From contig JAULSN010000008.1 of NCBI GenBank assembly GCA_033439765.1, positions 2,914,001 to 2,978,000 on the forward strand: a stretch of DNA of 64,000 nt, written 5' to 3'. This document shows, piece by piece, positions 12,171 to 23,535 of this stretch; position 1 is the stretch's first letter; the number at the start of each line of letters is the position of its first letter. The notes under the pieces are model-generated. The model searched no databases, had not been told where the DNA came from, and was given only the letters and a program-made list of their open reading frames with translations. The DNA is from Lasiosphaeria ovina. Lineage: Eukaryota; Ascomycota; Sordariomycetes; Sordariales; Lasiosphaeriaceae. Made by a program: the position numbers and the translations under genes.

Positions 12171-14492
12171 ATGGCCAGCCCAATGATCAACGGCCCGTGG
12201 CAGCCGAGCAACACCACCACTCCGGGCTATGTTGAAGGTGAAGTCAGCTGGGGGCCAGAGCCGCCCAGTTGGCGCAGTATATCAAACTCGGTCATCGGCA
12301 TCGCTGCGGTGATCTTCCTTGCCAACGTGCTCGTGTCTGGCAAGAACTCATTGGTCAGTCCCCTTTTTATACCTCCAACTAGCATCCAATCAGCGGATGG
12401 CAACTTTAGCCGCGATACGGAGAGCAAGCTAATCAAAATCAAACACCAGCTGCTCAAGCCCATCCAGAGACGCATCAAGGCGTGGTCCTATCTCCTCGAC
12501 GGCCCTGCCATGATCCATGACGGATACAAAAAGGTTTGTGGCTTCACTGCCCCACTCACTCATCAACAAGAGAATCATGTGATGAATGCTCACAATATTT
12601 TACTTACAGGCCAACGGCAAGACGTTCGACGTGATCACGCCGGGCGAGCGCATCGTCTTTGTGTCGGGCCACAAGGCCGTCAAGGAGCTCGAGTCGCAAC
12701 CCGAGACGGCGCTGTCGCTGTACGCGGCGTCGAGAAAGGTAATTTAAGCAGTCTCATAGCTTGACACACTGGACTAAAGGGGCTAACACACGCCCCCCTT
12801 TGTCAACAGATCCTCATGCCCAAGTATACCATGCACGGACTGCACATCCAGGACAGCCGTGGCGCCGCGGGCGCCGGCTTCTCCCGCGCCGTCCGCGTGC
12901 TGCTGACCAACAACCTGCCCCGCGTGCTGCCGTATCTGGGCGACGCGATCCGCGCCCGTATCGCCGAGATCCGGGCCGAGGGCCATGTTGTTGACGGTAC
13001 GTAATTACCGAGTTCCAGACCTGGCATGGGCGTTGCTGATCAGAAGTTCCCTGTTTAGGTGTCAAGCAGACGGACTTATACCCCATGTTCCTGCAGCTCA
13101 CGAGCTTGTCGACCGGCACGTCCATTTTCGGCAAGGAGCTAGGTGAGTTTGCCCCTACCCCTATTCTTCAGGGAAAGATCCCCAACTGACACTCGTTAGC
13201 GAGCAACGCCGCGTTCATGAAGGACGCCTTCAACTACATCGAGTCGGTGGTCATGGGTGCCGAGATGGTCCGCCTGTCGCCCAAGTGGCTCGAGCCGTAA
13301 GTGACAACATCCTTCCCAGGGGGAATATCCAGCTAACATACCATTCCCTAGAATCATGGGCCGCTTCGTCACGCACAAGATCAAGACGCCCGAGATCCTG
13401 TTCAACCTGCTGTACCCCATCGCCGAGGAGCGGCTGCGCGAGCGCGAGCGGGCCAGCCTGGGCGAGGAGGTTCCGAAACATGTAAACCATCACCCGCTCA
13501 CTCCCTCCCCAACCCGCTTTCTGTTTGGCTGCTGACCTCAGACACTAGACCGACATGATCTCGTGGATCCTCGAGACGGCGCCGGCCGACGTCGAGTGGA
13601 CGTCGCAGCGCATCGTGCAGGAGGTCATGGCCGTGTGGTTCGGGTCGATCCACTCGACGGCCTTTGTGAGTTTTTGCCTCTGTCTCTTTCCCTCTTGAAC
13701 TTTGTATGTACTGACACTCCAAAGATCGCCACAACCGCCATCTACGACCTGTGCCTGCACCCCGAGTACCTCGCACCCCTTCGCGCCGAGATCGCGCGCG
13801 GCGGCTACGCCGAGTTCGAGCGCAACCCCACGCAGGGCCTGCCGCTGATGGACAGCTTCCTCAAGGAGTCTGCGCGCGTGACGCCGGTGGACTACCGTAC
13901 GCCCCTTTTCCTCTTATTCTTTCCGAGCAGGACGACTCTGCTGACATTGCATTCCCAGTGAGCACGCGCCGCGAGGTGATCGCGCCGTTCGCGCTGGCCG
14001 ACGGCACGCGCCTGCACAAGGGCGACTGGCTGTGCACGCCGGCGGCGAGCATCGGGCTCGACGCGGCCTACTTCCCCGAGCCGACGAAATTCGACGGGTT
14101 CCGCTTCGCGCCGCGCGAGCTCGTCGCGTCGCTGGCCGCCGACGGCAGTGTTTCCGAGGGAACGCGCATGCCCAAGGCGTCCAAGATCGTCGACGTCGAC
14201 CCCTCGTGGCTGCTGTTTGGCACGGGCAAGCTGTCGTGGTACGTGTTCTCCTGTTTTCTTTCCACTTGTTAGTCCTTTTTTCGGACAGAGTTGCTTACTG
14301 CCTTTTTGGTCTGACGCTGCCAGCCCCGGGCGGTTCCTCGCCACGGCGACCATCAAGTCGATTGTGGCCAACGTCATCGCCAACTACGACATGGAGCTCG
14401 TCGATGCGGCGGCGCCGCGCCAGTGGTCGTGGCGGTCGACGGCCGTGTGCCGCGAGGACGTCAAGGTGGTGCTGACGCCGCGGGCCAACTAA
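12171..14492 (+). CDS. Cytochrome P450 monooxygenase
   Basis: Ten exons (12171-12533, 12610-12738, 12810-12996, 13059-13142, 13200-13296, 13352-13481, 13549-13665, 13725-13896, 13959-14238, 14324-14492) give about 575 aa, usual for a fungal microsomal P450. An N-terminal hydrophobic segment (SNSVIGIAAVIFLANVLV) would anchor it in the ER. The ExxR pair is E417/R420 in KESARVTP, followed by the meander FDGFRF. The haem loop FGTGKLSCPGR places the ligand at Cys520; the intron after exon 9 splits this Cys codon. Layout resembles fungal P450s of secondary metabolism or terpenoid oxidation, but no synthase, transporter or regulator gene lies beside it, so the substrate is unknown. Exon 1 may hide a further small intron near 12355, where the sequence is unlike the family. 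Confidence 0.9.
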
Positions 14493-14801
14493 CAAACGAA
14501 AATCAACAAGAAAAAAGAATTGTCGCGATAACTTGTATGTGTAGAAATTTCAAAGAAGTGGGAACCAGGGCGGGACTTTGGGACTGAAAGGGAGCGGGGT
14601 TTTGATTTTTTTTTTGCGGAGTTTCAACACCGGGGAATAGGCTTGCGAGATAGATGTTACGAACTTCTTTTATTTTTTTATCAATACCGGTCTACAGACC
14701 GTTTCCTTTGTCACGTTATAGTTCGCGGCGGGGAACTGCCCTGGAGATAGAAATAGGCAGAAAATAAACAAATTCGCATTTTGCTCGAACTTTTTAACTC
14801 A

Positions 14802-14832
<31 letters not shown>

Positions 14833-14987
14833 GAAAGAAAAAGAAACCGAACCGCCTCGCATCCCTCCCAAAAAAAGAACTGCCCCCCCTCCCAAAAGAA
14901 ATCCCAACCACCCCTTACCCTCCAGACCGAAAAAAAGAATTAAGCCCCAAGGGCGTCATCCTCGCCGCCGGCAAAGAACCAGGCGCC
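14493..14987. other. Intergenic region with homopolymer tracts
   Basis: Between the P450 and the convergent small gene. It holds a T-run (about 14610) and a C-run of about 21 at 14803-14823, followed by an A-run and several shorter A/C tracts. No gene. Confidence 0.6.
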
Positions 14988-15351
14988 CTACTCGCCGAGC
15001 AGAGCCTCGTTGTTGCAGACGGAGCTGCTGCTCCGCCGCCCGGTCACCACCTCGAACAGCAGCTCGTGCCACCAGCCGTCGGGGTGGCGGCAGTAGGCGA
15101 GCACGGCGTGGGGCACCACACGCCTGCCCAGGGCCACCAGCCGCCGGAAGGCCGGGCTTGAGGTGATGGGCACCTCCTGCTCGGCCAGCCAGGCCGCCGC
15201 TAGCCGGTCGAAGAGCTCGGGCGCGAGGGCTCCGCCCCAGCTACTGTCGCCGCCGCCGCCGCCGCCGCCAGCCCGCTCGCTATCGATGGCGATTTGTGCT
15301 TGGATCGCTAGGGCTTTTTTCTTTGGGCGCGATGGACTGCTGGTTGTTCAT
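14988..15351 (-). CDS. Small hypothetical protein, apparently frameshifted in an A/T homopolymer
   Basis: Two reverse-strand frames join if one base is dropped from the six-base run at 15315-15320: ATG at 15351 (MNNQQSIAPKEK) and a long open frame ending at 14988. The joined product would be about 120 aa: a short basic start, an IAIDSERA stretch, a Gly run coded by GGC repeats, then a compact-looking part with SWGGALAPELFDRLAAAWLA, GRRVVPHAVLAYCRHPDGWW and CNNEALLGE. I do not recognise the family. The downstream part reads as real protein (no stops, balanced residues). The break is either a sequencing slip, a genuine indel or a missed splice. Confidence 0.45.
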
Positions 15352-16673
15352 CGTGCTGCGCTGGGTGGTGTGTTGGTGTGTTGGTGTGAATGTGTAGAGA
15401 ACTCGCGCCGACTTGTGCAGATTTTCTCCTTTGCGCCGGCTTTTTAAAGCTGGACTTTTGAGGAGAGAAAGGCAAGGCAATAGGGTTAGGGCTGTAGACT
15501 TCAGACGGCTGTTATTGTTCTATATTCTGGATCTAGCTCGAAGGATTCCAATTGGGCTATTCAGCCTGGGCTCACTTTGATGCCGCTAATTACCACCGGG
15601 CAGCCTGCTTGTTGTTGGCCCTATTACGTCTGAACCACGCTCCCCTACGTATTTCGTCAAGGGCGGTCACGGTTGAGATTATCGACAGAGTCCTAGACAG
15701 TCTACCTCAAACTATCCTTGCCTAATCGCGCGTAGCAAAAAACACGGTACTTCAGTAGCTCGAGCAGGGCATCCCAGGCCCCTACTACTGCCACGACTGC
15801 GTCCACCCAACAGTTCCTCAAACTCGAAGACTGGAGTCCTCGCCGGCTGCCTATCCTGGGCACTTTAAATTTCAGGTCTAGGTAGGTAGGTAGTTATGTG
15901 ACTCCATATGAGGAGGGAACTTGCGTGTAAGACCCAGCATATCCCCAGATCAAGATTTCCCGATCCCCTGCGTGCGGTGGACCGATACTGGTCAACCAGA
16001 TCATTCTTATCCCTCTCATCACAATCGTCTGGTCATGTCATTCTTACGCGACGGAGTTACAGCAGAAGCAAAACGTATCTAATCAAGAAAATAGGCAATA
16101 ACCTTGGTGGAGCATGATAGAGCAATTATTTATACCATGAACGCCTTAGGGCTGTGGCGGCGGTTCTGGTAAGATTGGTGAGACAAATGATTTCGGACTT
16201 TCTCGTTTCGAACTATCGCTTCTTCTCAGCGAAGTCGCCTTTGCACTAGCAGGGGATATCTCGGCGTTCATTTGCTCATTACGAGATACCCCCACTTCTT
16301 TCCTTCGTGTCCCCACGATCCCGATCCCGATCCCGAAATGTGGTGGCTTTTAATCCCTGAGCCTGCTAGTACAAGGGCAACTTCGCTAAGAAGAAGCCGT
16401 ATGTGGCCTTCGGCCCTAATTTTCTCTCTCTATCCTGGTGCCGACTTTCAAGCACCGATTGTGGTGTTTTGTCTTAGATAAGCGCCTATTTCATTGGCCG
16501 GCAGCCCCATGAAGACGAAAGAGCACGCCATCCAATTACCCCCCGGCAACATTAGTAATGCGTCGCGGGGATAAAATGCGCACTGCAGCTCGAAGTCACG
16601 ATTTCGCGACCTCATCACCGCAGCGCCTGAGTTTTTTATGACCCATCGACGGCCAAAACGACAAAGAGCCACC
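15352..16673. other. Intergenic region
   Basis: No supportable gene. It contains a TAGGTAGGTAGG tract (15883-15895), a hexamer run of CGATCC units (16317-16338), and the inverted repeat listed separately. The end is the promoter/5' leader of the carrier gene. Confidence 0.45.
16219..16396. repeat. 35-bp inverted repeat with a 108-bp loop (MITE-like)
   Basis: Left arm 16219-16253 (starts CTTCTTCTCAGCG) pairs with right arm 16362-16396 (ends CGCTAAGAAGAAG). About 30 of 35 positions match, and several differences are C/T transitions. Shorter internal complementarity (GGATATCTCG near 16254 and CGAGATACC near 16281) adds to the hairpin. It could be a miniature transposable element or a simple foldback; no target-site duplication was identified. 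Confidence 0.6.
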
Positions 16674-18162
16674 ATGGCTCGCGACCCCGATGCAGAAATC
16701 CAAACCCCCGTCAGCGAAGAGACGCCGCTGCTGAGCGGCGGGCAGGCGAGCCAGCAGCCGGCGGATCCGAATGTCAATGAAGCACAGGCCGATGTCGAAG
16801 CGGACCCCGACACGGTCGTTGCCGTCGAAGAAAAAGAGACTGCCTGGCGCCATCTCTGGACCGTGTTGTGGCTTGTTCTCGCGGCATTGGTTGTCGCCCT
16901 GGTAGTAACAGGCTGGACATCGGGAGGGGACGATATTCATGTGAGCCACTGTTGCGCAATGAACTGTGAGCCCACGGCATCCGAACATGGGCCTTGCTGA
17001 CCAGATTCACGCATCTTGCAGTTCGACCTCGGACAGGCCCTATGGAAGGCACTCGGCGGGGGTCTCAGCGGTGCCGCCGCCATGGTCCTACAGGTCTTGC
17101 TTCTCATGGTATGAATCAATCGCTCTCCCATATCTGTCGATTGGCCGTCTAACAGTCGTGGCAGCCGCTTCGAACCATCATGAACTACCAGTACCGCTTC
17201 GGTGGCGCGTTCTGGGGCGCGAGCCGCACTCTCTACCAGGACGGAGGATACGGGCGGTACTATCAAGGCCTCGGTCCGGCGCTTGTCCAGGGTAAGTGCA
17301 CTCGCAGTCTTACTTCCAGTCAAGTCTACCAGACTAATCACGCCGTGCCAAAGGTCCCGTCTCGCGGTTCGGCGACGCGGCAGCCAACGTGGGAATACTA
17401 GCCCTGCTCGCCACCAACCGGCACTTGAGCAAGCTGCCTCTCGCCCTCCAGACCGTCTTTGTTTCCCTCTCCGTCGCTGGGTTCCGCATCCTCCTCACCC
17501 CAATTGACACCCTGAAAACCACCCTCCAAGCGCAAGGTGCGCGCGGAACGGCGCTCCTTCGCCAGCGCATCAAGGAGCATGGGCTGGGAAGCCTGTACTG
17601 GGGTGCCCTGGCCACTGCCGCTGCCACCTTTGTCGGGAACTATCCGTGGTGGGCAACTGTAAGGTCGCCCTTCTGAGTTTGTTTACGAAATGCTTACTTG
17701 TATCTTCAAACAGTACAACGTCCTGAACGATGCGTGGCCCGAGCCGCCGAAGCACCCTCTGATCGTCTGGCTGATCCGGTACGCCGTCATTGGATTCGTC
17801 GCATCCGCCATCTCCGACTCCGTCTCCAACTCTCTCAGGGTTGTCAAGACATACCGGCAGGTCAATGACACAAAGATTTCGTACTGTGAGTTTTCCCGTC
17901 TCATGCAGCCATACCAGAGACTCCAGCTGAAACAACCTGCAGCCGAAGCAGCAACTGTAATCGTCCGCAGCGAGGGGATCTCTGGACTCCTTGGGCGCGG
18001 TCTGCAGACCCGGATCCTGTGCAACGGGCTGCAGAGCCTCTTGTTTACGATTCTGTGGAGGGTTTTTCTTGATCTGTAAGTTTACCCCCTCCCTATCCCT
18101 GCCCAGCGTGAACCTAGGCTAACAATTTGGGTAGCTGGAACAGCAAAACTCAGCAAAGTTAA
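16674..18162 (+). CDS. Mitochondrial-carrier-family-like membrane protein
   Basis: Seven exons (16674-16940, 17022-17108, 17156-17291, 17354-17658, 17714-17885, 17943-18075, 18135-18162) give about 375 aa. Start chosen at 16674 for its strong context (GCCACCATGG); an in-frame ATG at 16638 is weaker. A polar N-terminus with ETPLL precedes one membrane segment (about 61-81). Carrier-like repeats follow: SWQPLRTIMNYQYRFGG, then a clear carrier signature LTPIDTLKTTLQAQG (P213, D215, K218), and SNSLRVVKTYRQ near the C-terminus. Such proteins use the three-repeat SLC25 fold to move metabolites. Two repeats depart from the PxDxx[KR] consensus, as in divergent members that serve as structural or outer-membrane proteins, so the substrate cannot be guessed. 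All splice sites keep phase. Confidence 0.8.
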
Positions 18163-18590
18163 ACCGGTGTAGGTTTACGAGGGGCGCAGTTCTAGAGGAG
18201 TCAGGGAGTGCATCGAAAGCACGGCAGAATGAGCATGGGGTATCGACCTATTGCAGAATTGGATACACCCTGCCCTTGATTCGCTGGATAAATTGAAATA
18301 CAGACCACCAACTTGCCTCCCTAAGCCGACCTGTTTACCCTCTCCTGCGTGTGATACATCAACACCACCGGGTGCACTGTGGTTTAAGAGTTTGCCGAGA
18401 ACTAACTAGCACAGACATGCCCCGTACATATTCTACCAACGCCAATCAAGTCGGAGGCTGATACTCCGCAACCGCAACACAAAAAGACAAAAGAGCGGGG
18501 ACGGCTCCGCGATCCACAACCGCATAACACGTTGACCCCATAGGATCCATTTCTAACCCCCATTTCCAACCAAGCAACACCTGGAATAAA

Positions 18591-18678
18591 GCGGGTATAG
18601 CTCAGCTGGGAGAGCGTCAGACTGAAGTCAACTTCATCGTCTATCTGAAGGTCAAGTGTTCGATCCACTTTAGCCGCA
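18591..18678 (+). tRNA. tRNA-Phe (GAA) with a 15-nt intron
   Basis: Cloverleaf read by eye: acceptor GCGGGTA/TAGCCGC plus discriminator A, a canonical D arm, anticodon stem TCAGA/TCTGA with loop CTGAAGA, and T arm AAGTG-TTCGATC-CACTT. The intron 18628-18642 sits one base 3' of the GAA anticodon, the canonical nuclear position. Mature length is 73. One acceptor pair (5:68) is G-G, so the gene may be slightly diverged. Confidence 0.85.
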
Positions 18679-19114
18679 TTATCCAACAAGTTCATGAGAG
18701 ATCAGGGCTTTCTTTTTGGCTCCTTGCTTTTTGTCTGTGCAGACTATTTCCGATGGCCGTGTTCCGTCAAAGCAGGGAAGTGCTCTACGAACTTCACCTC
18801 ACCGGCAACGTTATGGTTATTTTTCTTTACGACGATTGTGTAACGACTATGATGATAGTGGGAAAGAGAACTGAGTATTTTCCTAGTGCTGCGTTTTTTG
18901 TTTCTCCCTGCTAAACTCTCAATCGTCAAACAAACTATTGGTTCTTATAGGGGTGTTTTGGGGGGCAACTTCACAAATTTGGACTCGTACGCGAACCACA
19001 AGGCGAGGCCTTCATGTTTTCTCTCTGCCCCGTCTTCAAAAGAAAAAAAAGGAACAACCAACAAGCAAACCGCCAAAAAGTTGAAAAGGAAATAATCACG
19101 CCAACCAAACTCGA
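18679..19114. other. Intergenic region
   Basis: About 440 bp between the tRNA and the 3' end of the reverse-strand low-complexity gene. AT-rich, with A-runs near 19040-19092; nothing recognisable. Confidence 0.5.
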
Positions 19115-20256
19115 TTAGAGCAGCCCACCGCCACCAAGCAGCCCGCCGCCACCTCTACCCCTACCACCGCCGCCACCACCACCACCAAGCAGCCCTCCGC
19201 CCTCCTCGTCACCGCCAAGCACGCCGCCAAGCAGACCGCCGACGCCCTGCGTGACACCGCCGACAATCGACCCGACGCCGCCGAGCACGTCGCCCTGCCC
19301 GACTTTGCCGAGACCGTCGCCGAGGCCGCCCGTGACGCCCGACACCGCGCCGCCGACACCGCGGCCGACCCCTCCGACAAGGCCACCTACGGGCCCGCCC
19401 ACCGTGTCGCCGACGCCGCCGAGAGTGCCGCCGACTGTGTCGCCCTAGTTAGGTTGCGGAGCACGTTAGTTTAGCTTTATTCGCGTGTTTTAGAACTCTA
19501 TGTGTGGGTGATCGGGAGCAGGTTTGCAGCCAGTTCCATATGCGACGGTCCGTGGGCTGTGTGTGGGAAGGGTTTGGGGGCTGGTCAGGACGTTTTACTG
19601 ATGTGAGAAATGGGGTGGGGGGGTAGCATGGCTTCGCTCTGCGTGACTGGATGGTGATGGAAACGAGTGCCTTCGTGCAGGCCGGGATGGTAAACAGAGC
19701 TTGCAAGGCCCAAAACGGATGCGGATAAAGGGGGGATAAACAAGAGAAGTGAAAAAGGGGCTGCCACAAAGAGAGACAAGAAAGGGACAGACAACGCACA
19801 CACACACACAGCACCAGACCCTGCAATAAATAAACACCAAAAATGGGAGGATAGAAAAAGAAAAAGAATAAACTCACCAACCCCTTCCCAACGCCCCCAA
19901 CCGTCTTCCCCACCCCGCCAGTAAGCCCACCAACAGTACCGCGCACATCACCGCGACCGAGCGCGGCCGACGTATCGCCAACAGTGCGACCGACGCCGCC
20001 AACTGCACCGCCAAGCGTGTTCTGGACGCCGCCGACAGCCCCATCAACGGTGCGGCCGACTCCGCGCGCCGCGCCGCCGACAGTATCCTGCACGCCGCCG
20101 GCGGCCTTCTGAACAGCGAGCGACGCCGTCGGCACCAGCGCGTCGGCTGCGTACCTCTTCTGTTTCTTCGGTGCCGCTGCTGCTGGCTTGGGCGACGATG
20201 CGATCATGTCCATGGACACGGGCGCGAGGTCTTCACGGCGGGGTCTGGGCTGTTGT

Positions 20257-20289
<33 letters not shown>

Positions 20290-20990
20290 GCCGGAGGAGG
20301 AGCTCGTGGCTTGGCTGCTGCCGCTGGTGTCGGTGCCGAGGTGTGCACGCGCGGCCGTGACGGGAGGGCCGCGGCCGCGGGTGGCGCGCGGGATGTCGGC
20401 TGCGAGTGCGAGTGCGAAGCCGCGGCGAGCGGGTTCATGGCGGCCGACTTTTGGATCGCGCGCTTGGTGTGCGCGGTGGCGGTGGCCGGCCGGAAGTTGG
20501 GTTTTGGCGATGACTGCGTCGCGGGGGTTGCCAGGGTGGCGGGCGCGCGCTTCACGGCCGGCGCGGCGGGCTTGGCGGGCGCCTTGGCCGTGGCGTACTT
20601 GGTCGTGTCCTTGGGTGTGGTCTGCGAGGAGGAGACGTGGGTGTGGCCGTGGCTGCGGGAGGCGTGCTTCGTTGTAGTTGTCGTCGTCGCCGTCTTGGGA
20701 TGGCTGGAGCTTGGCTTGGTCCTGGAGGACGATGAAGGCTTCACGGAGGCTTCTTTGGACTTGGCAACTTCGGGCCGGGGCTTCGAGGTTGATGCTTTTG
20801 TGAGGGAGACTGCGTTAGCGACTTTGGCTAGCTGAAACGAGTTTGTCGACTTACATGGCACCGAGACATGCTGGTGAGACTGGCTATCGGTGTGCCCGTG
20901 TGAGTGGCTGTGCGAGTGTCCGTGAGAGTGCTCGCGAGAATGGGCGTGAGTATGCCCTTGCGGCGGCTTGGCTATAGTGTCGGAAGGCAT
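19115..20990 (-). CDS. His-rich, polyQ and Gly-Val-repeat low-complexity protein
   Basis: Best model has two exons, 20990-19878 and 19444-19115 (about 480 aa), joined by a 433-nt intron with GTGAGT donor and CTAACTAG acceptor. Start MPSDTIAKPP. Order of segments: a His-Ser-rich N-terminus (HSHGHSHSHSHGH), a long basic Ala/Pro/Ser/Thr region, a run of ten Gln, then many short repeats of the form GGVGRTVGG and GGVQNTLGG that continue across the splice to a poly-Gly tail. A second small in-frame intron near 20855-20811 (45 nt, GTAAGT..GCAG) is possible. No enzymatic domain. The His tract could bind metal, and the Gly-Val repeats resemble amphipathic or glycine-rich structural segments. I do not recognise a named family. 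Confidence 0.6.
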
Positions 20991-21819
20991 TTTATAGCGG
21001 TTGGGACTGTTATGCACGAGTTGGTTTAAGGTTTCTAATTTCGACACCAATGTAAATCCGATCTTTGTTTGGACGAAGCGAGTGCGAAAAAGGCAAAAAG
21101 GCATTTACAGGATATATATCCACGACTTACAAGAGCCATGACGCTGGCCCAATTGCTGGTGATGAATGCCATGACGTCAATTTGCCTGACCCCGCAAGTG
21201 TCGGCGAACGCGATATGCGTCGGGAAGGGTTGTGATTGATGGAGAGACGCGCGGGCAAGGAACATGGTGTGAAGACATTGCCATGTCGATGCTGTGATTC
21301 GCGCACACCGTTGCGGCGGAGACCCCCTTTATGCCCTGCTAGTCAGCCACAGCGTCCTTCGTCGTCAGCGAAGGCGACTTTTTAGGCAGTTTCTTTGTTT
21401 CACTGAAGATTTGGCCGGAAAGCTGCAAGGGCGACCGTTGGGCACGCTACAGCTATAGAGAGAGTCTCTATGCACTGTTAAATCGTCCCCATGCACTGTA
21501 GGTACATCCGCGCCAAGGCCTTACAGCCCACCGGCCAGGAAATTTCCGCTGTTTTACAGCCAAAACTACCACTTCCGCCGGCTGCACCGCTCCAAGCGCT
21601 GGCAACGCAATTGTCACCATAATTACGTCGCCGCCGTCGCCAACGTCAACATACTTCCAAATGCGGTAATTCTAGCTCAGGGCCAGAGAATCGCTCAAGT
21701 CGTTCAAATCTGCAATAAAAAGCGTAGTTGACAAGCTTCATTCTGATTACGCAACATGGCCAAATATGCATAGAAAACAGCATACTGGCCAAAACTGCTA
21801 ACAACGCTGTTTTTCCTTC
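20991..21819. other. Intergenic region
   Basis: Upstream of the low-complexity gene. One open reverse frame (from 21265) lacks any motif. No gene supported. Confidence 0.4.
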
Positions 21820-22940
21820 CTAATCTTGACCTTCCTGCGCCCGGGCAGTCAGTCGCGGCACCCTTCCACTGCGTGTGGGTCGTACAACACGACCCTCGGC
21901 CACTGCAGAGGCTGCAAGGTCCCGTGAAGCTCGTGATGTTGTACTGCCCCGGCCACCACGCTGTATTCCTTGGTGTTGAGAGCTGCCCCGGCCACGGCGG
22001 GGGGTCCCTCGAGGAGTGCTTGTGCCCCGGGTGGCCCGCGAAGTCCTTGTGCCCCGGGCAGTCCCTGTGCCCCGGGTGCCCCGGTTACTGCCGCGACCTC
22101 GACGGACTGCATCCAAGTTGTTGACGGTACGCCGAGGAGGTTGCACAGGCTGGCTGAGTTCGTGAGCGCAAGGGATGCCATACTGCCCGGAACCGACCGA
22201 TGCAAGGTCCGAGGGGCTCCTGGGGGTTCTCGCCGAGAGCATTTTCCATCTTCCGGTGTTGTTTTGCAAACACGATTTAGGGCTTCATAACTGATGTTGT
22301 ATGGAGCCTCACCGAGCCACTCTTTACCTAGGACGTCAAAGCGAATGCGAGGCTTCTGCGTTCGAGTCTCTTCATCATAGGTTTCGTTCATTCCCTGTAC
22401 CATGTTGAAGCTCTGCTGTACAGTTTGATGAACTGTACTATTCCCGGTAACCACGAAGGTTTCAAGAAGCTTGTTGACGGACTCAACTGGTGATCTAGTA
22501 CGTTGACCGAAGTTGAGGATGTTGTTGGTGTAGCAAGTTGCCCACTCCCGAGCGAGTGGCATATAGGTTTCGTCAAGATACTTGAGAATAGCTTTTTTGG
22601 GCGGGAAAAACGGCCTTCATCATCTCCTAGGCCTGGTTGAAGCCATCAAGGCCAGGAGAGTACATAATGTGCTCCCAAAGTTGGTACATTCCTGCCTTCG
22701 TATATGGAGCCTCGGCCGGGAGAGGGCCCAAGCCAACATCCTGATCATCACGAAGTCTTCGTGTAGGTAAGTAACCTGGTTTCCTTCCTCGTTGTTTTCG
22801 TCATTCTCATCATTTTCGTTACTACCTTCATCGTTATTTCCCTCCTCTTGTTGCCCGGCCTGTGCCTGTGCCTAAGGAGGTTTTCTTCGGTCTGCTTGGC
22901 CGCTGCTCTCTTGTTCAGTGTCAACTTCCATTCCATGATG
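21820..22940 (-). mobile_element. Degenerate Mutator-like (MULE) transposase fragment
   Basis: The reverse strand from about 22570 reads MPLAREWATCYTNNILNFGQ and RTRSPVESVNKLLETFVVTG, then FNMVQGMNETYDEE and WLGEAPYNISYEAL. This is the C-terminal part of fungal MULE transposases (the region with T/SPVES.N before the Cys/His knuckle). A second frame continues with SGQYGIPCAHELSQPVQPPR, the knuckle-like motif, then an Arg/Gly/Thr-rich tail ending at 21820. The two parts sit in different frames near 22230-22240, so the gene is frameshifted. Upstream (22570-22940) are acidic and Arg-rich scraps; the catalytic DDE region is not present. It is an old, dead 3' fragment. Terminal inverted repeats were not identified. 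Confidence 0.65.
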
Positions 22941-23535
22941 TAGCGGATGCAAGTGGGTGGGTGTTCTTTATATTACTGGCCTGGGACCCAGTCCTCATAT
23001 GGCACGAACGGGAGAGTATTACGAGCAGGTCGCAACTCGCTCCGTTGCGGCAACCTCGCGCCACGAGCTAGCTGCCTCGCGGAACTAGCGGCATTATGAA
23101 GTTGGCGTTGCGGCTCGTCGCCGCTGGATCAATCATTTGCGGAGTCGCCTAAATCCATTGCCCGAAAGACGCAGAGCGAAGGCAGATCATGCGCGAGTGG
23201 CGATGTCTGTTCTCAGGCGAAAGATGACTCACCGAGCCGGGAAACAAGACGCACATTGTCTTCGGCACTAATCACGTGGTAATCCACCTTACTACCAGCC
23301 CACATCAAGCCAGCACCCCCAAGAAAATTCGCCTCCGCCGCATTACACGTGGCGTCAAGAGAATTGAAGCTGTTTATCTTGCCTTCTCAAAGCAAACTGC
23401 GTACGTCATCTCGACATTGATGGAAAATGATAGAATTCCCAAACTGTCTATAAATTGACCCATCCTCCCAGGCCCTTCTGGTGACAAGCTAGGAAAAAGA
23501 AATAAAAGAGGATGGATGAAAAGACTTGAAGCGAG
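22941..23535. other. Intergenic region
   Basis: Downstream of the WD40 gene and beside the MULE fragment. No supportable gene or RNA. Confidence 0.4.

Noticed and set aside
15481..15494. TAGGGTTAGGG telomere-like word
   Set aside because: Only about two units within ordinary sequence; not a telomere.
20171..20835. Long forward frames opposite the low-complexity gene
   Set aside because: Cys/Ala/Arg-rich antisense readings of polyQ and GC-rich sequence.
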